Positions 1 through 6,837 of a DNA stretch of 8,066 nucleotides are shown one piece after another. The stretch lies in assembly GCA_014377905.1 (NCBI GenBank), contig JACMOQ010000331.1, forward strand, positions 1-8,066, given 5' to 3'. Every line of letters begins with the position of its first letter. Within the stretch, counting starts at the first letter, position 1. The stretch comes from Acetobacteraceae bacterium (GTDB lineage: Bacteria > Pseudomonadota > Alphaproteobacteria > Acetobacterales > Acetobacteraceae). Below the pieces are notes generated by a model. It did no database searches. It had not been told where the DNA came from and saw only the letters and a program-made list of their open reading frames with translations. Position numbers and translations under genes: made by a program.

Positions 1-55
1 CCAGCGAAAGCCGCGCGGGATGTTCCCGCTCAAGGGCCGGGTGGTGGAACAATGA
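1..55 (+). CDS. urtB: 3' end of urea ABC transporter permease UrtB (partial)
   Basis: Only the last 17 codons and the TGA stop (53-55) are in the window, in the frame beginning at base 2. They read QRKPRGMFPLKGRVVEQ. A basic stretch followed by G-[ML]-F-P-x-K-G-R and a short acidic end is how UrtB permeases usually finish (family knowledge). UrtB is one of the two membrane subunits of the urea transporter and pairs with UrtC. The stop codon overlaps the urtC start in an ATGA arrangement, the expected urtB-urtC junction. The call rests on this short tail plus the position directly before urtC, so it is well supported by context but thin in sequence. Confidence 0.8.
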   Translation, partial: QRKPRGMFPLKGRVVEQ

Positions 56-1125
56 GCCGGATGTCCCTGGCCCTCAGCCTGGCTGCCATTCTCGGCGGCG
101 CCGCGCTGCTGGCGGTGCTTAATGTTCTGGTGCCGGCGAGCTCGGCATTCCACGTCTCGACCTATATCGTTTCGCTGGCGGGTAAGTATCTCTGCTTTGC
201 CATCCTGGCGCTGGCGCTCGATCTGGTATGGGGGTTTGCCGGCATATTGAGCCTTGGCCATGCCGCGTTTTTCGCCCTCGGCGGCTACGCGATGGGCATG
301 TATCTGATGCGCCAGATCGGCACCCGCGGGGTTTATGGCAACGCCGTGCTGCCCGATTTCATGGTGTTCCTGAACTGGAAGGAATTGCCGTGGTACTGGA
401 TGGGCTTCGATAATCCGGGCTTTGCCATCCTGATGGCGCTGGCGGTACCCGGCGTGTTGGCGCTGGTATTTGGCTGGCTCGCCTTCCGCAGCCGAGTGTC
501 GGGTGTTTATTTGTCCATCATCACCCAGGCGCTAACTTACGCGCTGCTGTTGGCCTTTTTCCGCAATGATATGGGATTTGGCGGCAATAACGGGTTAACC
601 GATTTCAAGGACATCGTCGGTATGGACCTGCATCTCGACAGCACCCGCTCTGGCCTGTTGCTGTTGACCGCTGCCGTGCTGGCGTTGCAACTGGTGGTGG
701 CACGCTTTCTGGTGATATCCCGCTTCGGCAAGGTGCTGATTGCGGTGCGCGACACCGAAAGCCGTACACGCTTCCTCGGCTATCGGCCGGAACGCTACAA
801 GCTGTTCGTGTTCGTGCTGTCGGCTGTCATGTGCGGCATTGGCGGGGCGCTTTACGTGCCGCAGATCGGCATCATCAACCCGAGTGAGTTTTCCCCCGCC
901 AATTCCATCGAGGCGTTGATATGGGTGGCGGTCGGCGGGCGCGGCACTTTGATCGGTGCCATTCTCGGCGCAATTCTGGTCAATTTCGGCAAGACCATCT
1001 TCACCGGCATCCTGCCCGAGCTTTGGCTGTTCGCGCTCGGAGCCCTGTTCATTCTGGTGACGTTACTGCTACCCAACGGGGTGCTCGGCCTGTTCGCCCG
1101 CCACAAGCGGGAAAAAAGCCAATGA
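52..1125 (+). CDS. urtC: Urea ABC transporter permease UrtC
   Basis: This is a 357-residue membrane protein of the LivM-like branched-chain permease family. With UrtB it forms the channel that brings urea across the inner membrane, driven by UrtD and UrtE. About eight or nine hydrophobic segments are visible, near residues 8-27, 36-60, 63-86, 121-143, 152-170, 200-222, 250-270, 284-312 and 322-345. The loop at 101-116 (PDFMVFLNWKELPWYW) is characteristic of UrtC and separates it from ordinary LivM. The cytoplasmic stretch at 226-244 (GKVLIAVRDTESRTRFLGY) is the conserved loop expected to contact the ATPases. The C-terminus is basic (HKREKSQ). The ATG at 52 overlaps the urtB stop (ATGA). An ATG at 61 is possible, but the overlap favours 52. 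The stop overlaps the urtD start by four bases. Length is normal and nothing looks damaged. Confidence 0.96.
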   Translation: MSRMSLALSLAAILGGAALLAVLNVLVPASSAFHVSTYIVSLAGKYLCFAILALALDLVWGFAGILSLGHAAFFALGGYAMGMYLMRQIGTRGVYGNAVLPDFMVFLNWKELPWYWMGFDNPGFAILMALAVPGVLALVFGWLAFRSRVSGVYLSIITQALTYALLLAFFRNDMGFGGNNGLTDFKDIVGMDLHLDSTRSGLLLLTAAVLALQLVVARFLVISRFGKVLIAVRDTESRTRFLGYRPERYKLFVFVLSAVMCGIGGALYVPQIGIINPSEFSPANSIEALIWVAVGGRGTLIGAILGAILVNFGKTIFTGILPELWLFALGALFILVTLLLPNGVLGLFARHKREKSQ

Positions 1126-1874
1126 AGCGCCCCCATGCGGATACGTTGCTATATCTCAGCGGTGTTTCGGTCAGCTTTGATGGCTTCAAGGCGTTGAATT
1201 CACTGTCGCTGCTGGTCGAAAAAGGCGAGATGCGGGCGGTGATCGGACCGAACGGCGCCGGCAAGACGACAATGATGGATGTCATCACCGGCAAGACCCG
1301 CCCCGACCAGGGCGATGTTGTGTTCGGCGCGGACATCGATCTCACCAAGCTCGACGAACCCGCCATCGCCGCACTCGGCATCGGTCGCAAGTTCCAGAAG
1401 CCCACCGTGTTCGAGCCGCATTCGGTGTGGGATAATCTGTTGCTGGCGCTGGCTGGCGACCGCCGCCCGCGCTTTACCTTGTGGGCGCGCGAAACCTCCG
1501 AGGAACAGGATAAAATTGAGGAAATCCTCACGACAATCCGTCTCAAGGATTTGCGTCAGCATCGCGCCGGCGATTTGTCGCACGGCCAGAAGCAATGGCT
1601 CGAAATCGGCATGTTGCTGGCCCAGGAGCCGTTATTGCTGCTGGTCGATGAACCGGTCGCCGGGATGACCGACGCCGAGACCGCGCAGACCGCCGATTTG
1701 TTGCGGGAAATCAACCGCACCAAAAGCGTCGTTGTCGTTGAACACGACATGGATTTCGTGCGGGCGTTGGGGGTGAAGGTGACAGTCCTTCATGAAGGCT
1801 CGGTGTTGTCCGAGGGCAGCATCGACCATGTCAGCGCCGACCCGAAAGTCGTCGAAGTGTATCTGGGGCGCTGA
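1122..1874 (+). CDS. urtD: Urea ABC transporter ATP-binding protein UrtD
   Basis: This 250-residue ATPase is one of two that power urea import, and it acts on the cytoplasmic face of UrtB/UrtC. The Walker A motif is GPNGAGKTT (42-50), the signature is LSHGQ (152-156), Walker B is LLLLVDEP (171-178) with catalytic E177, and the switch histidine is H208 in VVVVEHD. The signature LSHGQKQWLEIGMLL and the Walker B continuation DEPVAGMTD are the UrtD variants, distinct from LivG. The start is ATG 1122, which overlaps the urtC stop as ATGA. The reading frame is open upstream to 921, but that would bury 67 codons inside urtC and add residues unlike any ABC ATPase. Only a weak GGGA (1109-1112) precedes the start, so coupling to urtC translation is likely. 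The stop lies two bases before the urtE start. Confidence 0.96.
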   Translation: MKRPHADTLLYLSGVSVSFDGFKALNSLSLLVEKGEMRAVIGPNGAGKTTMMDVITGKTRPDQGDVVFGADIDLTKLDEPAIAALGIGRKFQKPTVFEPHSVWDNLLLALAGDRRPRFTLWARETSEEQDKIEEILTTIRLKDLRQHRAGDLSHGQKQWLEIGMLLAQEPLLLLVDEPVAGMTDAETAQTADLLREINRTKSVVVVEHDMDFVRALGVKVTVLHEGSVLSEGSIDHVSADPKVVEVYLGR

Positions 1875-1876
1875 GG

Positions 1877-2572
1877 ATGTTGGAAATTCAGTCTGTCGAT
1901 CTTCACTACGGCGCGGCGATTGCGCTCCGAAAAGTTTCGCTAACGGCCAAAATTGGCGAGGTCACTTGCTTGCTCGGTCGCAACGGGGTCGGCAAGACCA
2001 GCCTGTTGCGAGCGGTGACCGGGGTGCACCCGGTGTCGGCGGGCAAAATCCTGTGGAACGGCGCCGATATTACCAGGATGGCGACCTATGATCGCGCCAG
2101 GCTGGGGATTTCCAGCGTGCCACAAGGCCGCGACATCTTTCCGCTGCTGACGGTGCGGGAAAATCTCGAGACCGGCTTTGCCGTCTTGCCACGACGCGAA
2201 CGATTTGTGCCCGAACAAATTTTCGAATTGTTTCCCATCCTTAAAACCATGCTGCGCCGGCGCGGCGGCGATCTGTCGGGTGGGCAGCAGCAGCAGCTGG
2301 CGATTGCCCGCGCGCTGGTGATGAAACCAAAACTCCTGGTGCTGGACGAGCCGACCGAGGGCATTCAGCCCAGCATCATCAAGGATATCGGCCGGGTGAT
2401 CGAACTGCTACGGTCGCAAGGCACGATGGCGATTTTGCTGGTCGAGCAATATTTCGACTTTGCCCGCGAACTCGCCCAGCACATTGCGGTGATGGATCGT
2501 GGCGACATCGTGCTGCAAGGCGCGCGGGAGGAGCTTGATGAACACGACGTCCGCCGCCGCCTTTCGGTCTGA
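1877..2572 (+). CDS. urtE: Urea ABC transporter ATP-binding protein UrtE
   Basis: This 231-residue ATPase is the partner of UrtD in the urea importer. The Walker A motif is GRNGVGKTS (34-42), the Q-loop glutamine is Q83 in VPQGRDIF, the signature is LSGGQQQQLAIARAL (133-147), and Walker B is LLVLDEP (153-159) followed by TEGIQPSII. The GRNGVGKT and TEGIQPSI forms are typical of UrtE rather than LivF. The usual switch histidine is replaced by glutamine (VEQY, Q191), which is common in the LivF/UrtE branch and not a sign of decay. The start ATG is two bases after the urtD stop. The last 35 bases overlap the start of ureD, tying the transporter genes to the urease genes. Length and motifs are complete. 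Confidence 0.96.
   Translation: MLEIQSVDLHYGAAIALRKVSLTAKIGEVTCLLGRNGVGKTSLLRAVTGVHPVSAGKILWNGADITRMATYDRARLGISSVPQGRDIFPLLTVRENLETGFAVLPRRERFVPEQIFELFPILKTMLRRRGGDLSGGQQQQLAIARALVMKPKLLVLDEPTEGIQPSIIKDIGRVIELLRSQGTMAILLVEQYFDFARELAQHIAVMDRGDIVLQGAREELDEHDVRRRLSV
2526..2533 (+). promoter_or_regulatory. Ribosome binding site that fixes the ureD start
   Basis: The sequence GGGAGGAG is a near-perfect Shine-Dalgarno. The GGAGG core ends at 2531, six bases before the ATG at 2538. It lies inside the urtE coding sequence. It decides between the ATG at 2538 and an upstream in-frame ATG at 2499, which has no comparable site and would add 13 residues (MATSCCKARGRSL) unlike the usual UreD N-terminus. 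Confidence 0.75.
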
Positions 2573-3377
2573 ACACCAACGTGCGTGGGGGGAACTGATC
2601 GTCGAAATGGGCTTGCGCGACGGCCGCACCGTGCTGGGGGATTTACGCCAGGATGGCTGCATGAAGGCGCGGTTTCCGCGGCCGGTCGATATCACCGAGA
2701 TTATTACGCTCAACAGTTCCGGCGGCGTCGCCGGTGGCGACCGACTGGCCACCAGGCTGGTGGTGGGTGCGGGCGCACAGGCGTGCTTCGCGTCCCAGGC
2801 AGCGGAACGGTTCTATCGCGCCGTAGACGACGATCCACCGGCCAACGTGTCAACCGCCATCGACATTCATGCTGGCGGGGTGGCCGAATGGCTGCCGCAG
2901 GAAAGCATCCTGTTCGATCGTTGCGCACTGGATCGGCGGCTTAATGTGACGCTCGCGCAGGACGCGACATTTATCGGGGTTGAGGCACTGATCTTCGGTC
3001 GCGCCGCCATGGGCGAAACCGTGGCAACTGCACGTCTGAGCGACCGGATCAGCGTGCGCCGGGCGGGAAAACTGATCCTGCATGAGGCGGTCCGGATGAA
3101 CGGCCCCGTCGCCGATCTGCTGGCCCGCCCGGCAATCGGTGGCGGCGGGCGGGCGGTGGCAACGCTAATTTATGTCGCGCCCGACGCCACGGCGCGGCTC
3201 GACGGGTTGCGCGCGGCGTGGGACGCTGCGGGCGCGGAATGCGGCGCCAGCGCCTGGAACGGGATGCTTGTGGGGCGTGTGGTTGCGGCCAATGGTGCGC
3301 GATTGCGCCAGACAGTGATCGCGGGCCTTGCCGCATTGCGCGATGGCCGCGCCTTGCCGCGCGTATGGAATTGTTGA
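2538..3377 (+). CDS. ureD: Urease accessory protein UreD (UreH)
   Basis: This 279-residue protein is the scaffold that binds the urease apoenzyme and, with UreF and UreG, delivers nickel to the active site in the cytoplasm. Family landmarks are in order: an N-terminal RAWGEL-x-V-E-M stretch (15-24), GCMKARFPR (40-48), the hallmark SSGGVAGGD (60-68), EWLPQESILFD (117-127) and a C-terminal ALPRVW. The start at 2538 has a strong Shine-Dalgarno and lies 35 bases inside urtE, so translation is probably coupled to the transporter genes. The stop TGA (3375-3377) overlaps the start of the ureA Shine-Dalgarno, ten bases before the ureA ATG. Length is normal for alphaproteobacterial UreD. UreD is the least conserved urease accessory protein, but the motifs and position leave little doubt. 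Confidence 0.95.
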   Translation: MNTTSAAAFRSEHQRAWGELIVEMGLRDGRTVLGDLRQDGCMKARFPRPVDITEIITLNSSGGVAGGDRLATRLVVGAGAQACFASQAAERFYRAVDDDPPANVSTAIDIHAGGVAEWLPQESILFDRCALDRRLNVTLAQDATFIGVEALIFGRAAMGETVATARLSDRISVRRAGKLILHEAVRMNGPVADLLARPAIGGGGRAVATLIYVAPDATARLDGLRAAWDAAGAECGASAWNGMLVGRVVAANGARLRQTVIAGLAALRDGRALPRVWNC

Positions 3378-3382
3378 GGAGA
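3376..3382 (+). promoter_or_regulatory. Ribosome binding site of ureA overlapping the ureD stop
   Basis: GAGGAGA ends six bases before the ureA ATG (3388) and shares bases with the ureD TGA stop (3375-3377). A ribosome finishing ureD would therefore sit on the ureA initiation site. This supports the ATG at 3388 over an in-frame upstream start at 3328, which would add 20 residues from inside ureD. Confidence 0.65.
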
Positions 3383-3387
3383 TTGCA

Positions 3388-3690
3388 ATGAACCTGACGC
3401 CCAGGGAAAAGGATAAGCTGCTGATCTCAATGGCGGCGATGGTGGCGCGCCGGCGGCTTGAACGCGGGGTGAAGCTGAACTACCCGGAAGCGATCGCACT
3501 GATCAGCGACTTCGTTGTCGAAGGCGCGCGCGATGGCTGCACCGTTGCCGATCTGATGCAGGCCGGCGCCCATGTCATCACCCGCGCCCAGGTGATGGAG
3601 GGCATCGCCGAAATGATCCACGACGTCCAGGTCGAAGCCACCTTCCCCGACGGCACCAAGCTGGTGACCGTGCATGAACCGATCCGTTGA
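3388..3690 (+). CDS. ureA: Urease gamma subunit UreA
   Basis: UreA is the 100-residue smallest structural subunit of the nickel urease that hydrolyses urea to ammonia and carbamate. It packs against UreB and UreC in the cytoplasmic (UreABC)3 complex. Visible landmarks are the N-terminal LTPREKDKLL (3-12), RRRLERGVKLNYPEA (21-35), the acidic helix with ALISDFVVEGARDG (37-50), and a C-terminal strand VEATFPDGTKLVTVHEPI (82-99). All match the family almost residue for residue, and 100 residues is the standard length. UreA is a separate protein here, not fused to UreB as in Helicobacter. The start at 3388 has a good Shine-Dalgarno six bases upstream. The gap to ureB is 13 bases. Confidence 0.98.
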   Translation: MNLTPREKDKLLISMAAMVARRRLERGVKLNYPEAIALISDFVVEGARDGCTVADLMQAGAHVITRAQVMEGIAEMIHDVQVEATFPDGTKLVTVHEPIR

Positions 3691-3703
3691 GAAAGGCCGC
3701 GCA

Positions 3704-4009
3704 ATGATCCCCGGCGAAATCGAAACCCTCGACGGTGACATCGAATTGAACACAGGTGCCCCGCGCACCGCCCTGACAGTCACCAACACCGGTGACCGGC
3801 CAATCCAGGTCGGCAGCCACTATCATTTTGCCGAAACCAACGCGGCGTTGCATTTTGATCGTGATGCCGCGCGCGGACAGCGGCTCGACATCGCCGCCGG
3901 CACCGCGGTCCGTTTCGAACCGGGCCAGACCCGCGATATCGTGCTGGTGCCGTTTGGCGGGGCGCGCCGTGTATTCGGCTTTCAGGGCCGCGTGATGGGG
4001 GAACTGTGA
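3704..4009 (+). CDS. ureB: Urease beta subunit UreB
   Basis: UreB is the 101-residue second structural subunit of urease, a beta-rich protein that bridges UreA and UreC. The N-terminus MIPGEI and the core GSHYHFAETN (37-46) followed by a leucine, phenylalanine and DR are diagnostic, as is the FGFQGRVMG near the end. The chosen ATG at 3704 gives the canonical MIPGEI start and follows AAAGG (3692-3696) at seven bases. The frame is open from an ATG at 3674 inside ureA, but that adds ten non-family residues and has no better ribosome site. The stop TGA (4007-4009) shares its last base with the ureC ATG. Confidence 0.97.
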   Translation: MIPGEIETLDGDIELNTGAPRTALTVTNTGDRPIQVGSHYHFAETNAALHFDRDAARGQRLDIAAGTAVRFEPGQTRDIVLVPFGGARRVFGFQGRVMGEL

Positions 4010-5715
4010 TGACACGCATCACCCGCCGTGCCTACGCCGACATGTTCGGGCCGACGACCGGGGACCGGATGCGGCTCGCCGATACCGATCTTTGGGTCGC
4101 CATCGAAAAGGACTTCACCCGCTATGGCGACGAGGTGAAATTTGGTGGCGGCAAGGTCATTCGCGACGGCATGGGGCAATCCCAGGCGAGCCAGGCGCAG
4201 GGGGCCGTCGATACCGTCATCACCAATGTGGTGATCATCGACCATTGGGGGATTGTCAAAGCTGATGTCGGGCTGGTCAACGGGCGCATCGCGTCAATCG
4301 GCAAGGCTGGCAACCCGGATGTGCAGTCGGGCGTTGACATCATCATCGGCCCCGGCACCGAGGTGATCGCCGGCGAAGGCAAAATCCTGACGGCGGGCGG
4401 CATTGACAGCCATATTCATTTCATCTGTCCCCAGCAGGTCGATGATGCGATTGCGTCCGGCATCACCACCATGGTCGGCGGTGGCACCGGCCCGGCAACC
4501 GGGACGGCGGCGACAACATCAACCCCTGGCCCGTGGCACATGGCGCGGATGCTGCAAGCTGCGGAAGGTTTGCCGGTTAATCTGGCATTTGCCGGCAAGG
4601 GCAATGCGTCCCAACCGCAGGCGCTGGAAGAAATGATCCGCGCCGGTGCGTCTTCGTTGAAGCTGCACGAAGACTGGGGCACCACCCCGGCATCGATCGA
4701 TTGCTGCCTGTCGGTCGCGGATCGTTTCGATATTCAGGTGATGATCCACACCGATACGCTGAACGAGTCGGGCTTCGTTGAAGACACAATCGCCGCCTTC
4801 AAGGGCCGCACCATCCATGCCTTCCACACCGAAGGCGCCGGCGGCGGGCATGCCCCCGATATCATCAAGGTTGCAGGCTTGGCCAACGTGTTGCCAAGCA
4901 GCACCAACCCGACCCGACCTTACACCGCCAACACGCTTGACGAACATCTTGACATGCTCATGGTGTGCCATCACCTCGACAGTAGCATACCGGAAGACGT
5001 CGCCTTCGCCGAAAGTCGGATCCGGAAGGAAACTATTGCTGCCGAGGACATCCTGCATGACCTTGGCGCGCTGTCGATGATATCGTCGGACAGCCAGGCG
5101 ATGGGGCGGGTCGGCGAGGTGGCAATCCGCACCTGGCAGACCGCGCATAAAATGAAGCAGCAGCGTGGCGCGCTGGCGGGCGATACGGCGCGATCCGACA
5201 ATAACCGCGTCAAGCGCTACATCGCCAAATACAGGATAAACCCAGCCATCGCGCAGGGATTATCGCATGAGGTCGGATCGATCGCCGTCGGCAAGCTTGC
5301 CGATCTGGTGCTGTGGACGCCGGCGTTTTTTGGGGTCAAGCCCGATCTGGTGATCAAGGGCGGCACGATCGTCGTCGCCGCGATGGGCGACCCCAATGCC
5401 TCGATCCCGACGCCGCAGCCAGTGCATTACCGGCCGATGTTCGGCAGTTTCGGCCGTGCGATGGCGGCCGGCGCCATCACCTTTGTTTCGGCGGCGGCAC
5501 TGGAAGCGGATGTTGGCGGCAGGCTGGGGCTTGCCCGGATCATTTCGGCTGTGCGCAACACGCGCAATATCGGCAAGGCCGACATGATCCATAACGATGC
5601 GCTGCCGCATATCGAGGTCGATCCGGAAACCTACGAGGTTCGTGCTGATGGGGTCTTGCTGACCTGCGAGCCGGCCAAGCTGTTGCCGATGGCGCAACGG
5701 TATTTCCTGTTCTGA
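4009..5715 (+). CDS. ureC: Urease alpha (catalytic) subunit UreC
   Basis: This 568-residue protein is the catalytic subunit, an amidohydrolase with a two-nickel centre. By position against Klebsiella urease, with a constant offset of one, the nickel ligands are H135 and H137 (DSHIHF), the carbamylated lysine K218 (SLKLHEDWG), H247 (MIHTDT), H273 (HAFHTEG) and D361 (SSDSQAMGR). The mobile flap has C320, the general acid H321 (MVCHHLD) and R337. The N-terminal GPTTGDRMRLADTDL (14-28) and the C-terminal QRYFLF are also canonical. No key residue is missing and length is standard, so the enzyme should be active. The ATG at 4009 overlaps the ureB stop as TGATG and follows GGGGGA (3997-4002) at six bases. 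The GTG at 4006 is directly adjacent and is a less likely start. The stop overlaps ureE, again as TGATG. Confidence 0.99.
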   Translation: MTRITRRAYADMFGPTTGDRMRLADTDLWVAIEKDFTRYGDEVKFGGGKVIRDGMGQSQASQAQGAVDTVITNVVIIDHWGIVKADVGLVNGRIASIGKAGNPDVQSGVDIIIGPGTEVIAGEGKILTAGGIDSHIHFICPQQVDDAIASGITTMVGGGTGPATGTAATTSTPGPWHMARMLQAAEGLPVNLAFAGKGNASQPQALEEMIRAGASSLKLHEDWGTTPASIDCCLSVADRFDIQVMIHTDTLNESGFVEDTIAAFKGRTIHAFHTEGAGGGHAPDIIKVAGLANVLPSSTNPTRPYTANTLDEHLDMLMVCHHLDSSIPEDVAFAESRIRKETIAAEDILHDLGALSMISSDSQAMGRVGEVAIRTWQTAHKMKQQRGALAGDTARSDNNRVKRYIAKYRINPAIAQGLSHEVGSIAVGKLADLVLWTPAFFGVKPDLVIKGGTIVVAAMGDPNASIPTPQPVHYRPMFGSFGRAMAAGAITFVSAAALEADVGGRLGLARIISAVRNTRNIGKADMIHNDALPHIEVDPETYEVRADGVLLTCEPAKLLPMAQRYFLF

Positions 5716-6182
5716 TGCGCGCCCAGAAAATCCTGCATGCCGGCGATTGGGACGTCGCATTGGAAATCGACCGCGTGCTGATCGACTTCGACCGCCGCCA
5801 TCGCCGACGTATTCAGCTCGACACGGTCAAGGGTTCCTCGGTGTTGCTCGATCTGGCGCAGGCGGTGCGCCTGCGCGATGGTGATGGGTTGGTGGTCGAG
5901 GGTGGCATTATCCTTGTGGTGGCAAAGGCCGAAACCCTCGCCGAAATCCATGCCCATGATGACGCCACGTTAGTACGGATCGCGTGGCATCTCGGCAATC
6001 GCCATCTGCCGGTGCAATTGATCGGCGACCATATTCGCATCCGCGCCGACCACGTCATTGAGGAAATGGTCGAACTGATCGGCGGCCATGTCGCGCGGAT
6101 CAATGCGCCGTTCGACCCGGAGGCCGGCGCCTATGCCGGCGGGCACAGCCACTTGCACGATGACGATGACCACCATCACTGA
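5715..6182 (+). CDS. ureE: Urease accessory nickel metallochaperone UreE
   Basis: UreE is a 155-residue cytoplasmic nickel-binding dimer that hands nickel to UreG and the UreDF-urease complex. The N-terminal domain holds DRRHRRRIQLDTVKG (26-40), and the C-terminal metal-binding domain holds AWHLGNRHLPVQL (90-102) with the conserved nickel ligand H97. An acidic and histidine-rich tail, GGHSHLHDDDDHHH, ends the protein. Tails of this kind bind extra nickel in several UreE proteins (family knowledge), and six of the last 14 residues here are histidine. The ATG overlaps the ureC stop (TGATG), with no clear Shine-Dalgarno, so coupling is likely. The last 23 bases, coding for the tail, also code for the UreF N-terminus in another frame. 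Confidence 0.95.
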   Translation: MRAQKILHAGDWDVALEIDRVLIDFDRRHRRRIQLDTVKGSSVLLDLAQAVRLRDGDGLVVEGGIILVVAKAETLAEIHAHDDATLVRIAWHLGNRHLPVQLIGDHIRIRADHVIEEMVELIGGHVARINAPFDPEAGAYAGGHSHLHDDDDHHH

Positions 6183-6837
6183 GCCCGCCAAGCTGCTGCG
6201 CCTGCTCGCCTGGCTGTCCCCTGCCTTTCCGACCGGGGCCTATGCCTATTCGCACGGGTTGGAATGGGCGGTGGAAACGGGTGACATCATGGATGGCCCA
6301 AGCCTGGAGCACTGGCTTGCCGACGTGCTGCGCCACGGCAGCGGACGCAACGATGCCATCCTGGCGCGCTGCGCGCATCGCGGCGCCCAAGACCCCGAGG
6401 CGCTCGCCGAGATCGCCGCAATGGCGCTCGCGATGTGCGCGGGGGCGGAGCGTCTGGGTGAAACGATCGGCCAGGGCAATGCGTTCCTGCTGGCGGCCCG
6501 GCCCTGGGCGCCTGCTGGCTTTCTTGCCGATTTCGGCGACATTGCCTACCCGGTCGCAGTCGGCGCGCTGTCTGGCAGTCACGGTATTGACGAGGACGAG
6601 ATGGCGGCCGCATTGCTGCAGGCGTTTGCAACGAACTTGATTTCGGCTGCGGTTCGCCTGGTGCCGCTTGGTCAGACCACCGGCCTTATGGTGTTGGCAG
6701 CCCTCGAACCGGTGATCATTGCCACCGCGGCTGAAACACGCGGTGGCGGGCTGGATGACCTCGGCGGCGTCGGCTTCCGTGCCGATCTGGCATCGTTGCG
6801 TCATGAAACCCAATACACAAGGCTGTTCCGCTCATGA
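6160..6837 (+). CDS. ureF: Urease accessory protein UreF
   Basis: This protein of 225 residues joins UreD on the apo-urease and recruits the GTPase UreG, gating nickel delivery. The N-terminal LLRLLAWLSPAFPTGAYAYS followed by HGLEWAVETG and the C-terminal LRHETQYTRLFRS are strong UreF signatures. The rest is an all-helical, alanine-rich domain. The start is uncertain. ATG 6160 gives MTMTTITEPAKLL, and ATG 6166, two codons later, is equally plausible. The frame is open back to 6088, but that would add 24 residues from inside ureE in a Ser/Arg/Pro-rich stretch not seen in the family. No good Shine-Dalgarno precedes either ATG, so translation probably depends on ribosomes leaving ureE. The stop overlaps the ureG start as ATGA. 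Confidence 0.94.
   Translation: MTMTTITEPAKLLRLLAWLSPAFPTGAYAYSHGLEWAVETGDIMDGPSLEHWLADVLRHGSGRNDAILARCAHRGAQDPEALAEIAAMALAMCAGAERLGETIGQGNAFLLAARPWAPAGFLADFGDIAYPVAVGALSGSHGIDEDEMAAALLQAFATNLISAAVRLVPLGQTTGLMVLAALEPVIIATAAETRGGGLDDLGGVGFRADLASLRHETQYTRLFRS

Noticed and set aside
921..1121. Extended N-terminus for urtD beginning inside urtC
   Set aside because: The 67 extra residues have no similarity to ABC ATPases, and the ATG at 1122 with the ATGA overlap gives the normal length.
2447..2449. Missing switch histidine in UrtE (VEQY in place of VEHD)
   Set aside because: Glutamine at this position is usual in the LivF/UrtE branch, so it is not a defect or novelty.
2557..2572. Possible frameshift or fusion between urtE and ureD
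   Set aside because: Both proteins are complete in their own frames with the expected termini. The overlap is ordinary operon packing.
4006..4008. GTG as the ureC start
   Set aside because: It is in frame directly before the ATG at 4009. The ATG fits the TGATG overlap and the six-base Shine-Dalgarno spacing better, and gives the usual UreC N-terminus.
4519..5148. Open frame of 209 codons on the minus strand inside ureC
   Set aside because: It lies wholly within the catalytic subunit gene, whose active-site codons are conserved. The antisense product shows no domain and no ribosome site was seen for it.
6100..6813. Long open frame of 237 codons on the minus strand opposite ureF
   Set aside because: It mirrors ureF in GC-rich DNA where stop codons are rare. 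Its product has no recognisable motif and is rich in Arg, Gly and Gln as expected of an antisense shadow, while ureF has clear family signatures.
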